From Plotosus lineatus (taxonomy: Eukaryota > Chordata > Actinopteri > Siluriformes > Plotosidae): 64,000 nt of DNA. Shown here piece after piece: positions 43,413 to 54,305 of the stretch (position 1 is the first letter of the stretch; every line of letters begins with the position of its first letter). The position numbers were made by a program, and so were the translations under genes. The stretch lies in assembly GCA_024760905.1 (NCBI GenBank), contig CM045734.1, positions 45,326,064 through 45,390,063 of the forward strand. The letters are read 5' to 3'. The notes under the pieces are model-generated. The model was given only the letters and a program-made list of their open reading frames with translations, did not search any database and was not told the origin of the DNA.

Positions 43413-45089
43413 CTGTTTATTGATAGCATGGGAAGTCCTCCTTTGTAAGGAAGAAAGGAAAAGTGTTTTTTTATTGTGCTGATAGTCAAGAAGCTCACGA
43501 TTGGTGGATGTAATGTCTAGCTCCATACATGTATGTGCCCCCTGTGGGTGAGATCTGGTTATATTTGTGTAGTACCATTTTAATGCTTCGCCACCTGAAG
43601 TGACCTGGTTGGACAAATCCCATCTGTTTTTAATTTTGTTTAAAATCTGCAAGGGATCGTTTTGTTTGGATTTCTACTGTCAACCATGTGTCTTTGACTT
43701 CTGGGTTAAAAGTCTTTCCTTTTTCTTACATCCTGATTTATTTCATTTCCATTGGTTTTATTTTGATTAGTAATCGTGACTACTTGCCACTTTCTCTGCA
43801 AGGCCAGACTTTGTCTTTCAGACTTCTTCCACTTTTTCTTTTAAATGATGTGGAGGAAGATTTATCAACATCACCCCTACCCATTTACTTTGAAAACCCA
43901 GATTTCTTTAAAGGCTATTTTTGGAATATATTTACTTTTCGGTTCACTTCAAGTCAACTATCCATCTCTACAGAATTCCTCACTGGGGAAACATGACACT
44001 TCTCAAGTCAAACAAGCATGCTGACAGGTTGCTGACTACAACTGTCTGAAGTTGAGCGAGCAGAGCACCCCCCCCCCCTCTCTCTCTCATCTGAACTGCA
44101 ATTTATTGTTGGTGCTTGTGAGCTGAGCATAGAACACGAAAACTTTTTGAAGGTCACCCAACTCATTAATCCGTTGAATTTCTGGGTGCTATGCAAACAT
44201 TTGCCTCGTGCCTAAAAAGTCAAAACGTATAAGCTAACCATCTGAATCAAGCCGAGTTTTTCGATTGAAGTTCATGTAAACTCGGTGCTCAGTGTGCTGA
44301 TTTTTCGTGAAGGGGACTTTCTCTCACCATATTTCAGAGCTCTGATGTAGGGAAGACCTGGCCATGGGCTCATCTGTCTGCCTGGCTCCCCTTAGTCTGC
44401 CTGGAGAGCTAAATAAATAACTGGCTCCAGCCTGTTCTTTGTCAAATGGAAAAAGGGAAGCTGATAACAAAGAAAGAAGGGGGACAAGTGGTAAAAGAAA
44501 GGACATGAGCAACAAAGAATGGCCAAGAACTCGACTAAGCTTGGAGCCAGGTGACCTTCGAGGTCTGAAAGAGTAATGAACAAAAACCTGCACTGAGGAA
44601 GAGTTGAACCGATCACGATATCTATATGTGTATGTGTTGGACAGAGAGGGTGTGACTAATTTTAGACACCTCCCAACCTCTGCAATTGTTTCAAGGGTGT
44701 GCAGAGTGGGGGTTGAGTCATTGTTGAATGGCATGGTGAGTTTGGCCAGAGCCTATCACACTGCGAACAATGAAGACCATATATTTCAAACATATTTTCT
44801 GAGCAGAGAGCATTTTTCTGACTTGCATTTAATCATTTAGTTGTAACGGGTTCATTTTGTTTTCTTGGAATGAAACCTCAACAAATTAGTTTTTAATCCA
44901 GAAACTTTGGACTGTGCTGGAAACATGTAGGACAGAGCCGTTCTGAGGTAATTATGGTCTTTTGGGAAGCCAACATGCATTTTGGTAGAGACCCTTTAAG
45001 AGAATGAGATCTATTAGTGTGACTTATGATTATTATTAATAATAATAATAATAAATAAATAAATAAATAATTTTTTTTTTTTTTTTTTC
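43413..45089. other. Unique DNA, no gene seen
   Basis: Frames at 43688-43996 (plus) and 44324-44734 (minus) show no recognisable domain. A CT-rich run lies near 44070. An AAT/AAAT run is at 45035-45070, followed by poly-T. Confidence 0.45.
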
Positions 45090-45475
45090 ATTTTAATTTA
45101 GTCATTTCTAGTTCCCACCCACCAGGTATTTCCTTCCCTATCACATTACCACCACCAACCAGAGAATGCCCCCCTTCCATGATATAAATTGATAGCCACT
45201 TACATCTTTTCAAACTGCTGCACATGTGTATTTGGGGGCGGTCAGAGGGAAATCGTTGTCCGCCCCCTCATACGAACAAGCTCACAGGTGCCCAGGCTGG
45301 CGAACACTGTGACAGGGAAGTGAGCGTATGCCACCTTTCCCGTGAGAGCTTGGCCAATTAACTCTCATGGCTTCCTGGTCACGTATGGCTTTGGCATCAA
45401 CCTAGATTCAAACCTGCAATCTCTGGGTTAATAATCACACCCTTGTTGATGCGCCACCTGACTGCCCCATTTAGA
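45090..45475 (-). mobile_element. Older tRNA-headed SINE-like repeat, uninterrupted copy
   Basis: On the minus strand it starts GGGGCAGTCAGGTGGCGCAT and contains a B-box-like GGTTTGAATCT. It runs through GAGAGTTAATTGGCCAAGCT and GGTGGCATACGCTCACTTCC to a CTGGTGGGTGGGAACT end. The copy split by LINE copy C (29085-32545) has the same order, so this copy shows the unoccupied state of that insertion site. Confidence 0.7.
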
Positions 45476-46182
45476 TTTATTAGATGTTTTTTCCTTTCAC
45501 ATTATATTTGACAGTCACCTCCACAGAACGCCACATTCTTTCCATAATTTTATGATAGCTTACTTAACATAAATGAGCACCTGCATTCTTTTATCCTTTC
45601 AATATTTTATCCATGGCTCTAGATGGCAGTGTTGTCTGAGAGACAAGCAGCACAAAAATAAACTTTGTGTTACTGTAGCCCATTAACTCATCCTGGGTCC
45701 ATATAATGTAATGTGTTTGGTAGATTTAGAAACAAAGTTTTTTAACCGTCCCACATTCAGCAGTTTTAGTGCACTATATTGCTGGTTTAAGAAAATGACT
45801 GGACAGGACAGATTCCTTTTGGCATAGAAGAGAAAAGGGAGAAAGAAGATGCCAACAGACTCTATATTTATTGAGTGAATACTCTTTCATCTCAGTGGTT
45901 GGTGTCTTCTAACTTTCCTTCACAATGCTTTAAAATTCACATGAAGCATTTCGCTCACATGACATTTTTCTTGTAATGTTTAATTTGTCTAACAAAAACC
46001 ATTACATTTCTCAAAGCAATTCTTTGCAGAAACTGTTGTTTTTCCATTTTTTGTTATTGTCATCCTGTAATTTAACAGAAAGTTGAGCTTTTCTATTTTT
46101 TTTTTTTTCTGCTGAAATAATTTTAAGGTTACATTTACATACATTCTATTTTTAGAGTTGAGTTTTCCAACACTAAAATCCG

Positions 46183-46235
<53 letters not shown>

Positions 46236-46927
46236 TTTAAATTAAATGAGGAACTTGATTATAATACATTGCCCTAATCATGGGATGTCATGTACGACTG
46301 CTTCCAGACACATTAAAATTCCTTATTCAGAATTAAAACAAATTTCTAGTTTGGTTTTTGCTGACTTGTTCACATTTTTGAGGACCGATCATGTGTTATG
46401 GTCTTGACTTCACACCTTGAGGTTCTGCCGAATAAAGGAATGCAGCTGTCTTTTTACACTGGAATGCTGCTTGAACATTAAGCAGAACTGTAAGGTCTAC
46501 TGAAAGGAGGAAGACGTTTCTTCTTACTTGTCGTCCCCCCATAAACAAATTGGAAAGCAGAAATACTCCTTTAATAATCAAGGTTGTCTTTCAGAGCTTT
46601 TAGAAATGTAGTTAAAAAAAAATCAAAGAAAACTCAAATCATCCCTGGACCACAACATGTTTTCAAAAATTGTGAAATAAAAAAAAAAAAAAAATTGTGA
46701 AGTACGCTTTTTCCATTTTTAGTGGACCATGGAGCAGAAATGGGTGTTTTGATCATTTTTAATCACTGGAATACATGGCATGTCATCACTGATTTTGTGG
46801 CTGTATACCCACCATATTCACAAACACATGCATCACATATCTAGAGAAAAGCATTAACGTTCGTGTTCTAAACATAATATAATTATAAAATGATAATAAA
46901 ATAAGAATTTTTTTAAATTGTACTCTC
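45476..46927. other. Unique DNA, no gene seen
   Basis: No gene was recognised. A (TG)n run is at 46185-46234 and A runs occur near 46616 and 46680. Confidence 0.5.
46185..46234. repeat. (TG)n microsatellite
   Basis: About 24 TG units. Confidence 0.95.
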
Positions 46928-46940
46928 AGTGCACCAGGTC

Positions 46941-47298
46941 GTGGGGCAGTGGTGGTCTAGTGGTATAGGGCGCTGGATCGCTGAGCCCAAGGTTGGGGGT
47001 TCGTGTCCCACTCTCCACAAGGTTGTCACTGTCCCCCCCCAGTGCAGCTAACTGGGTTATCAAAGGCGGGCCATGTCTCTCACTGTCTATGGTGAGAGGC
47101 ATGTAAAAGAACCATTGCTGACTTTCGACAAGAGTAGGCTGTAAAGTCGTCAGCGTGTTTATGTCCCTTGCTAAAAAGGGTTGTGACAGGAAGGGCATCC
47201 GACGTGAAAACCTCTGCCAAATCAAACGTACGAATCAAATGATTCGCTGTGGCGACTCCCGAGTAAAAGGGAAAAAGCCGAAAGGAAGACAGACAGAC
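46941..47298 (+). mobile_element. SINE subfamily I, full length, exact target duplication
   Basis: Complete structure: head, body, LINE-5'-like block at 47178-47200 and RTE-type tail. AGTGCACCAGGTC is repeated exactly at 46928-46940 and 47299-47311. The exact duplication and well-kept sequence suggest a comparatively recent insertion. Confidence 0.92.
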
Positions 47299-47677
47299 AG
47301 TGCACCAGGTCATTAAGTGGCAAAGCATTCAGTAGAAATTCTTTCCAAATGATATTTTCTTAATTTCTGCGTGAACTTTTTTATATGAACATTAACATGT
47401 ATTAAACTCTATCTGTTTGTAGAACAGCAGCCTTGTGGAAAGTTTTGGTTGGGTTGACTGAATAAGGGTTGCTGAACTTTGGCTTATGCTGGATTCCTGG
47501 TTTCTCATCATTGTCTGTACCTGGAAGTCTTGCCAACCAAAAAAAAAGAAAGAAAAAAAAACACTCTCAAAATCACAGAAAATGCCTTCCCCAATGTAGA
47601 AACAGCACAGAGAACAATTTCGTGTTCGATGGTGTGATTGTGATTCTGAGATTGATTTAGTTCTGTTTGAAATAGTT

Positions 47678-47962
47678 CATTCATTTTCTGAACCGTGTAA
47701 TCCTAATTAGGGTTATGGGGAGGCTGGTGCACATCTCAGCTGACACTGGCCGAGGGCAGAGTTACACCCTGGACAGCTCGCCAGGCCATCGCCGGGCAGA
47801 AACACCCTGAGAGCTATGCAGCCTACTCTTGTCTAAAAGTCAGAAATGATTATTTTTATTTGCCTCACACCATGGACAGTGAGAAACATGTCTTGACTTT
47901 GATATCCCAGTTAGCTGCAACCGGGTTTGGGGCAACCGTTGCTTGGTAATCTTACCACTGCC
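47678..47962 (-). mobile_element. SINE subfamily II, reversed, head partly deleted
   Basis: The minus strand runs from a remnant head (CAGTGGTAAG) through GCAGCTAACTGGGATATCAA to the second-type tail (GATGGCCTGGCGAGCTGTCC, ending CAGAAAATGAATGA). CTGTTTGAAATAGTT and CTGTTTGAAATGGTT flank it (47663-47677 and 47963-47977). Confidence 0.8.
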
Positions 47963-47977
47963 CTGTTTGAAATGGTT

Positions 47978-49385
47978 ATATTTTCTAAAGATTTTTGGAA
48001 CTGCACGTTTCTGTTCTATAGGCTGTGTTTCAGAATGTACATGGAGAAGACTGGTCATGTCGGGTGTATTGCATAGCTTCACCCGCTTTACCTTCACTTG
48101 GCTTCAAAAGCTTTTGGGTTTCGACAGTGACCTCAATTTCGATTTAATAAAACAGAAAAACCCGCATGCCACATTTTGGTTTTGAAAAAGTTCTAACGAG
48201 GAACCATGATGTATATTTTACGTCTTTTTATTTTGAAATCTTTGTTGCCTGGGGTGGGGTGTATTGTATTATTTCTGAGGGGTGATTGAAATTTGAAAGA
48301 ATTGACATCAATCAATAGAATGCATAACAGCAAGCTAGCTTAATCTTTTTTTGAGTTATGATGACTGTCCATTTGAAAAATGCTGCCACCACCAAGTGTA
48401 AGGATGATGAATTAGGTGTCATGGTAATAGTTGATGCAAAGAATGCATGATCTTTGAAAGGTCTTCAGGGCCACTTAAAATCAGTTGGTGGGTTTGACTT
48501 CCTGCAGGCCTGGAGTTTGACATCTGTGATGTACCCTGTTCTGAAGAGTCAGGTAATCTAGTATACTTTTTAAAGCTCACAAAATATCTTGTAGTGCCTT
48601 CCACAGCATGTTCACTGGTCATGCCCAAGTCTTAATTATTATTTTTAAATAGACTTTAAGTGGTGTATCATTAATTAGGAAGCTCAGTGCTTTCAGTAAG
48701 ACAAGGCCTAAGAATGATGGAAAGGAGGTAATTCAGGAAGGTGGAAGAGAGAGAAAGAAACACGACACTTGATTCTGGTTATTTATTATTTTCGTGACAC
48801 TTGTAAAGATAATTGTAGTGTTTGTTTGGAAACTGGATTTGACAGGACAGGATCGGTACAGTATAGTGGCTGAGGCAGTACTGCTTAGTTCCACTGCCTT
48901 GGCCCAAGACGATTGCAAATTCACAGGTGTGCAGCCCTCCTACCGTTTTGTTCCTTTTCATTTTTTTTGTCGGTTAGTCCCGAGACCTTGTTTGGTTGGA
49001 GTAATAAACTCCATATGCCTGCTTTCAAAAAAAAAAAAAATTAAATAAATAAAAACCGCCAATTAGGGGTAGGGGCAGTCGGCAATGGGTAGAAAAACAT
49101 ACTGCTTGTTTATAAACACCACACAGTTTTTCCATCACTGGAAAACAGTCATATAAGTTGGAAATTCAACCACTTTTATGTGGTGATGCAGGCGGGCTTT
49201 TTTTCACAGTGACTGCCAATGAGAATGCAGATAGCTTTGAGTTTCTGCTGGAAATAAACAGAAAATATTCTGTTTTGACTTGTCTTAGAAGGGCAGGGCA
49301 TACATTGATCATCACAGCAAACTATTTCTGCATACGTGCATCAACTACTTTAATAAACGTTTCTCATAATGGCTTTCATGAAATC
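47978..49385. other. Unique DNA, no gene seen
   Basis: No gene recognised. Confidence 0.5.
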
Positions 49386-49403
49386 AACTAGCTCTTTTCG
49401 GTT

Positions 49404-49842
49404 TTGAGGCCAACGATGCTGTATGGGTTAGAAACAGTGGCCCTGGGGAAAAGACAGGAGGCAGAGTTGGAGGTAGCAGAGATGAAAATGTTGAGGTTCT
49501 CTTTGGGAGTAACGAGGATGGATAGGATTAGGAATGAGTACGTCAGAGGGACAGCACATGTAAGACGTTTTGGAGACAAAGTCAGAGAGGCTAGATTGAG
49601 ATGGTTTGGACATGTACAGAGGAGGGATAGTGAGTATATTGGTAATAGGATGCTGAGGCTGGAACTACCAGGCAAAAGGCCTAGAGGAAGACCAAAGAGA
49701 CGATTCATGGATGTGGTAAAGGAGGACATGAAGGTCGTTGGTGTAAGAGAAGAAGATGCAAAGGATAGGGTGAGATGGAGGCAGATGATTCGCTGTGGCG
49801 ACCCCTGAAGGGAAAAGCCGAAAGGAAAAGAAGAAGAAGAAG
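49404..49842 (+). mobile_element. RTE LINE 3' fragment (copy E), exact 18 bp target duplication
   Basis: This 5'-truncated insertion keeps an open frame over its whole length: TMLYGLETVALGKRQEAELE, then FSLGVTRMDRIRNEYVRGTA, then RWFGHVQRRDSEYIGNRM, then PGKRPRGRPKRRFMDVVKED, ending IRCGDP. The tail is GGGAAAAGCCGAAAGGAAAA plus (GAA)n. AACTAGCTCTTTTCGGTT is repeated exactly at 49386-49403 and 49843-49860. It looks like the youngest LINE insertion in the window. Confidence 0.93.
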
Positions 49843-49860
49843 AACTAGCTCTTTTCGGTT

Positions 49861-50877
49861 AGAATGATTTGCTCTGTGCCTGCAGCCTCCTTGCTGATTG
49901 TCTAAAAAGGACACAGTAATGGTCCCACGTCACAGAAATTGTGAATGAGCTGGAACGACTACGTTTTCAATTGTTAGAGATCTTAAACTCTAGTCCTCTA
50001 TATAACTTGGGATTTCATATCACTCTCTGCCCATTTTTCTGTCAGAATAATTGCAGTGAAGTAGTTAGTCTTGGTTCTTAGGTAACTATTATGCACTGAG
50101 CCTGAGGTGCATATTTATCGGTATATTCTACCATCTTGTTATACACAATAAATGAGAACTCGCTCCAGGCACAGACAGGTGCAGGGACTAACAGCAGTAT
50201 AATTCCAGCAGTTGTGATGGTACAGAAATGCTGAATAAAAAAAAATTTAAATCTTTTTTTTATAGTTTATATTTATGTATTTGAACCATGCCACTGAGGC
50301 AGGTCAGGAGAGCTAAGCTTTGAGTCCTTTAATATCTCAAACAATATCTTGTCAGGTCAGGTCATACCTTGCTACTGGTAACATGTAAGCCAGTACAACC
50401 TGTTGCACGATCGAGTGGTCAGTGACTAAATTGGATACCCCACCAGGTCCCAAATTTGGTGAGTAGGGTGGCTAGCAACCCAGTAGGAATAAAAACAAGA
50501 CCTATCAAAGGGCAGATGAACTCTTTAGAGTCAACGGCCAGCTATCGAGAGATGGCATCTCAATAAAAACACCCTGCAGAAAGAACTTTGGGCCTCTACT
50601 GCTGATTTTTTGCTCTTTGTATACAGCCATGACAAGCTGCTATGGCTGCCGCCTACGCCAGAATTCTGGCAGGACACCCAGATTGATTGAATATCTCAAA
50701 CACTGTGTAGCGAATGATGTCTCTTCTCATCTGTTCAGTGTACGGTACACATTTACACACACAAATAAAACAGCACTCTCTAAAGGTGTTTATTGAAAAC
50801 ATAAAATAAAGGTGAGGTAAACTGCATACGCTGAGGATGCATAAAAGCTCCATGTCATCCCATGATCACCCGGGTTC
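49861..50877. other. Unique DNA, no gene seen
   Basis: No gene recognised. Confidence 0.5.
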
Positions 50878-50885
50878 ATATAGAC

Positions 50886-51227
50886 CAGGGGTCACCAACC
50901 TTTTTGAAACTGAGAGCTACTTCATGGGTACCAATTAATGCGAAGGGCTACTAGGTCGATACACACCTCTGAAATTACAAATTTGCTCAATTTACATTTA
51001 ATTAGATTTAATTAGATGTTATTATTAATAATTAATGATATTCATCTATGTGAAGATATTGACTTGATTTAAAAATATATTCAAAAAAATTATATGCAGC
51101 TCAATGGAGAGTGGCGCTGTCCTAAAAATGGGCCTGTCCTAAAAATAGCAGTGAACAGGTCCGCGGGCAACTTATATTGTCCTTGCGGGCTACCTGGTGC
51201 CCACGGGCACCACGTTGGTGATCCCTG
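50886..51227. mobile_element. hAT-type MITE (342 bp)
   Basis: The ends are CAGGGGTCACCAACCTTTTT and CACGTTGGTGATCCCTG. An exact 8 bp duplication, ATATAGAC, lies at 50878-50885 and 51228-51235. The inner GAGAGCTACTT and GCGGGCTACCTGGTGCCC blocks are related to each other as inverted repeats. It has no coding capacity and must have moved with a hAT transposase supplied in trans. Confidence 0.9.
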
Positions 51228-51715
51228 ATATAGACTAATAGATATATTGCGAATAGTGTTCATTATGAGATAAAAATTGAGTAATGAAACGAATTAATGT
51301 AAATTGTGCTGTTAAAAATGCTTTCATAAATGTGAGACACTCCACTGAAAGTAGGCTTTTGCATCCAAAAATGAGCTTTTTTCACAGTCAGATAGAGGAG
51401 GCCCAAAGCTGCAAAATGCAGCAAGAAGTTTGTCAATACAGTACCTTGAAAATTGAGCGAGCTATGCCACCTCTTGTGTCAACATTCAACTAAAAATTTC
51501 TAAAGACGTTTTAGAGAAAAATTAGCACAAAGGTTGCACTTCTTCCAAGATCATTCGTCCTCAGCAACCAAACATCTTTATGTACCTCAACCATATAAAT
51601 TTTTAGAAAACATATCTTGGAAAAGTTGTTCAAATGATACTGATTGGAAAAAAAAAACACTGTCCGGTTCAAACAATCACACGGAAATGAAGAAAACTAT
51701 GGATAAGAAAACTTT

Positions 51716-51930
51716 CTAACAAAACTCTCTGATCTCTTTATACAAGTAATCTTCATCAACTCTGCCCTCATCATTATCATCTTCATCTATATCCTGCTCA
51801 GCAGAAAAGGATCACATCTCATCCCAAACACAACAAAATGGACTCATCACACTTTTATTAACAGATGCTTCTTCTTCATCAACATCAAAATCTTCATCAA
51901 CACAGCTGGCATCATCATCAGTTTGTTCAT
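51716..51930 (-). pseudogene. Candidate exon encoding a highly acidic peptide
   Basis: On the minus strand a strong acceptor (CTTTCATTCCTTTTACAG) ends at 51931. After two bases the frame reads EQTDDDASCVDEDFDVDEEE, then ASVNKSVMSPFCCVWDEM, then a TGA at 51814-51812. It continues in the same frame SFSAEQDIDEDDNDEGRVDE, then DYLYKEIREFC, to a stop at 51718-51716. Asp and Glu dominate. The phase fits the candidate first exon at 54127-54200 (one base carried over, giving Asp at the junction). I do not recognise a family. It may be a decayed gene or a transposon-borne gene with one in-frame stop. Confidence 0.35.
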
Positions 51931-52271
51931 CTGTAAAAGGAATGAAAGGAGTGAAAGTGCTCATATACCTAATTTGATGAATTGTGTAAAGCTAGTGACA
52001 ATACATCTATAAGGCGTTCATTATATTCTCTCACAAACCAGCTTTAAGCGATTTAAGGGCTTCATCAACGTCAAGCTTCGGAGCACAGGAGTTTTAAAAC
52101 GGCGCATTTGAATGATGTCATATCGTTGACAAAGCTTCGACCGGAACTGCGAGATTGCAATGTAAACGTAAGGCTATATACCTGACATATATATAATACA
52201 AGCTCACGGAAACTTGGAAAAAACACACATGATAGTAGTTTTTTTTAAACCATAGACGAAGACAATTTCGT

Positions 52272-52715
52272 CCCCCAGTGCAGCTAACTGGGTTATCAAA
52301 GGCGGGCCATGTCTCTCACTGTCTATGGTGAGAGGCATGTAAAAGAACCATTGCTGACATTCGTAAAGAGTAGGCTGCAAAGTCGTCAGCGTGTTTCTGT
52401 CCCTTGCTAAAAAGGGTGGTGACAGGAAGGGCATCCGACGTAAAAAACCTCAGATAAGTTCAGCATGCATTTCAGCAACATTTCAGATCTTCCTTAGCAA
52501 CCAACCTGCATTGTTTACGAGCATATCGTCTTCATAACCTTTATTTTATTCGCTGAAACGGCATTTTAATAACAAGGCAGTATCCAAAATGTAGAGACGA
52601 ATTCACGACAGTTCTTCTGGTGTATGGATTATAGTGTGTCTATGGATAATCTTCAAAGCCAAATTCCAGCAACTCCCAAGTAAAAGGGAAAAAGCCGAAA
52701 GAAAGACAGACAGAG
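52272..52715 (+). mobile_element. SINE subfamily I, chimeric with an internal foreign segment
   Basis: The SINE body starts at GTGCAGCTAACTGGGTTATC (head missing) and reaches GGCATCCGACGTAAAAAACC. At about 52454-52668 a foreign block of about 215 bases replaces about 40 bases of SINE. The SINE tail (AACTCCCAAGTAAAAGGG to GAAAGACAGACAGAG) then completes it. GAAGACAATTTCGT flanks the whole at 52258-52271 and 52716-52729, so the chimera was inserted as one unit or was modified after insertion. The foreign block resembles 54306-54620, 1.7 kb away. Confidence 0.8.
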
Positions 52716-52731
52716 GAAGACAATTTCGTAG

Positions 52732-53094
52732 AAGGATTTAGAAGGTTATTTATATGAACCACTGAAGAAAGGCTATCCACATTTAGTGAAATCGGACCAG
52801 GAAAGTGACGACTCGGAGGACGATATTGGAGAGTCGGCAGAAGCTCTTACACGGGAAAATCGTAGCAAACAACCAGCAAATATTTGGTGCTCTTGTGGAA
52901 AATGTGTGCGTCAAAAACCCGATCAGGAGTGCTATTGTTGTAAAGAACATGAATTGCTTGAGGAAAATATACTGACATTCTGCAATTGGCTATACAACTG
53001 TCAGCGATGTTATGTCACAATGACCTTTAACCCCGGTGAAAAGAAGCCAACATGTCCGCACGCTCAACCTTCGAGAGCAAGGAATGTCATATAG
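52732..53094 (+). pseudogene. Cys-rich reading frame resembling the P2X7 C-terminal tail domain
   Basis: After a TAG at 52729, which is generated at the SINE target duplication, the frame reads KDLEGYLYEPLKKGYPHL, then the acidic SDQESDDSEDDIGES, then NIWCSCGKCVRQKPDQECYC, then CKEHELLEENILTFCNWLYN, then CQRCYVTMTFNPG, and stops after RARNVI. The WCxCGxC...CxCC spacing recalls the cytosolic 'ballast' region of P2X7 receptors and the stand-alone P2X7-tail-like proteins found in fish and invertebrates. NCQRCYVT also loosely recalls the later HCAYRCYAT block of that region. Homology is by pattern only. It has no ATG, so it could be an internal exon or a remnant. Confidence 0.4.
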
Positions 53095-53307
53095 AAGAAA
53101 AGGAAATGTGGACTTATAAATAAACTACCGACATCAAGCGATGTTTAAAAGTTAATAATAAAGTATAGTGGATATTTTTTGAATGCTGTAAATTTTGGGT
53201 ACAGGTACCCTTTAAGTATTTTTCAGGTCTTGACCAATTTTCGTACAAAAATAAACAACCCACGATCCAGCATGTCCAGTCCAGACAAGATTACACACAA
53301 TCAAATA

Positions 53308-53723
53308 CAGTTGTCCCCCTACTTACGAAGACCCCTGGGTACGAAATCCCCGGGTTACGAAGATCATTTTCCTAAGTTTCCGTCCTCGGGATACGAAAAC
53401 AACCCACTCTTACGAAAAGAAATTCAAAATTCAAACGCGCCAATCAAAATTTCACACGACTCGCGAGTTTCTCTCTCATTGGCTGTCTCTCAACATCCCG
53501 TTCCGCTGGCCTCCCAGATGGAGACAGAAGGAAACTTAACTCTTTAGTTTAGTTTTTTAAGTTGTTTAATTGAGTAAATGTTTAATAAATGTGGGCGCAT
53601 ATGAGCTCATCTGGAATTCCGATCCCTCAAGGAATCAAGTTCAAGTTGAGTTTGTCAAGTAGGGAATGCGCTTTGAATGCCACGTCTTGTGGGCATGGCC
53701 CGCAGTGAGCGAGAGAGAGACAG

Positions 53724-53779
<56 letters not shown>

Positions 53780-54077
53780 AGAAAAAATGTTTAATAATGG
53801 TTTAATTAATAAATATGTTAATAAAATGGTTTAATGTGTTACTAAAATGCTTAAGTGGTTTAATAAATAGTTTTCTTTTACTTTTAACACATATTTCATA
53901 CAAAATTGGTGTACTTTTATCATTTTTAAATGGTTTATGGGGTTTATCCAATCCAAAGTCTGGAGCCTTGGAACGAATTAGACGTTTAACATGTAAAATG
54001 CGACCCCTACTGATGAAATCCCCGCGTTACAAAAAGGACTCTGGAACGGATTAATTTCATGGGTAGGGGGCCAACTG
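53308..54077 (+). mobile_element. Tigger-type element, family B copy 4
   Basis: It starts CAGTTGTCCCCCTACTTACG and ends ATGGGTAGGGGGCCAACTG, with TA on both sides (53306-53307 and 54078-54079). It is collinear with the copy at 2608-3326, including the (GA)n(TG)n core at 53710-53777. It separates the P2X7-like frame from the candidate exon at 54127. Confidence 0.85.
53726..53777. repeat. (TG)n microsatellite
   Basis: About 25 TG units lie in the core of the family B element. Confidence 0.95.
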
Positions 54078-54126
54078 TAATCAAAAAATTCCATAATCAA
54101 ATTTTGCATGCAGAGAAAAATACTCA

Positions 54127-54200
54127 CCGGCGAAATAATCTTCAAGAACGCCAAGCATTCCAGCATCTTCGAACCCCAATTCTCGCGTCGAATTGAACAT
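54127..54200 (-). other. Candidate first coding exon, minus strand
   Basis: From ATG at 54200-54198 the minus strand reads MFNSTRELGFEDAGMLGVLE, then DYFA, and meets a good donor (GCCG|GTGAGTA) at about 54127. The local sequence is CpG-richer than its surroundings. The phase (one base left over) matches the acidic exon at 51716-51930, about 2.2 kb downstream on the same strand. The protein family is unknown to me. With the later TGA, a spliced product would be about 63 residues. Confidence 0.35.
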
Positions 54201-54305
54201 CTATACTAATGCTGCTAGACAATCACAGATGACATTTCAGTCTTCTTCTCCAGAAATTGTGTATTCACAATCTTATAAATAAACTTACTTACTGTTATTG
54301 AAGAG

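Noticed and set aside
43688..43996. A hydrophobic 102-codon frame
   Set aside because: AT-rich DNA yields Phe/Leu/Ile-rich frames by chance. There is no start context, neighbour or family pattern.
51284..51719. Two frames of 60-70 codons next to the acidic exon candidate on the opposite strand
   Set aside because: Lys/Ser/Asn-rich composition typical of AT-rich DNA, with no splice-site or domain support.
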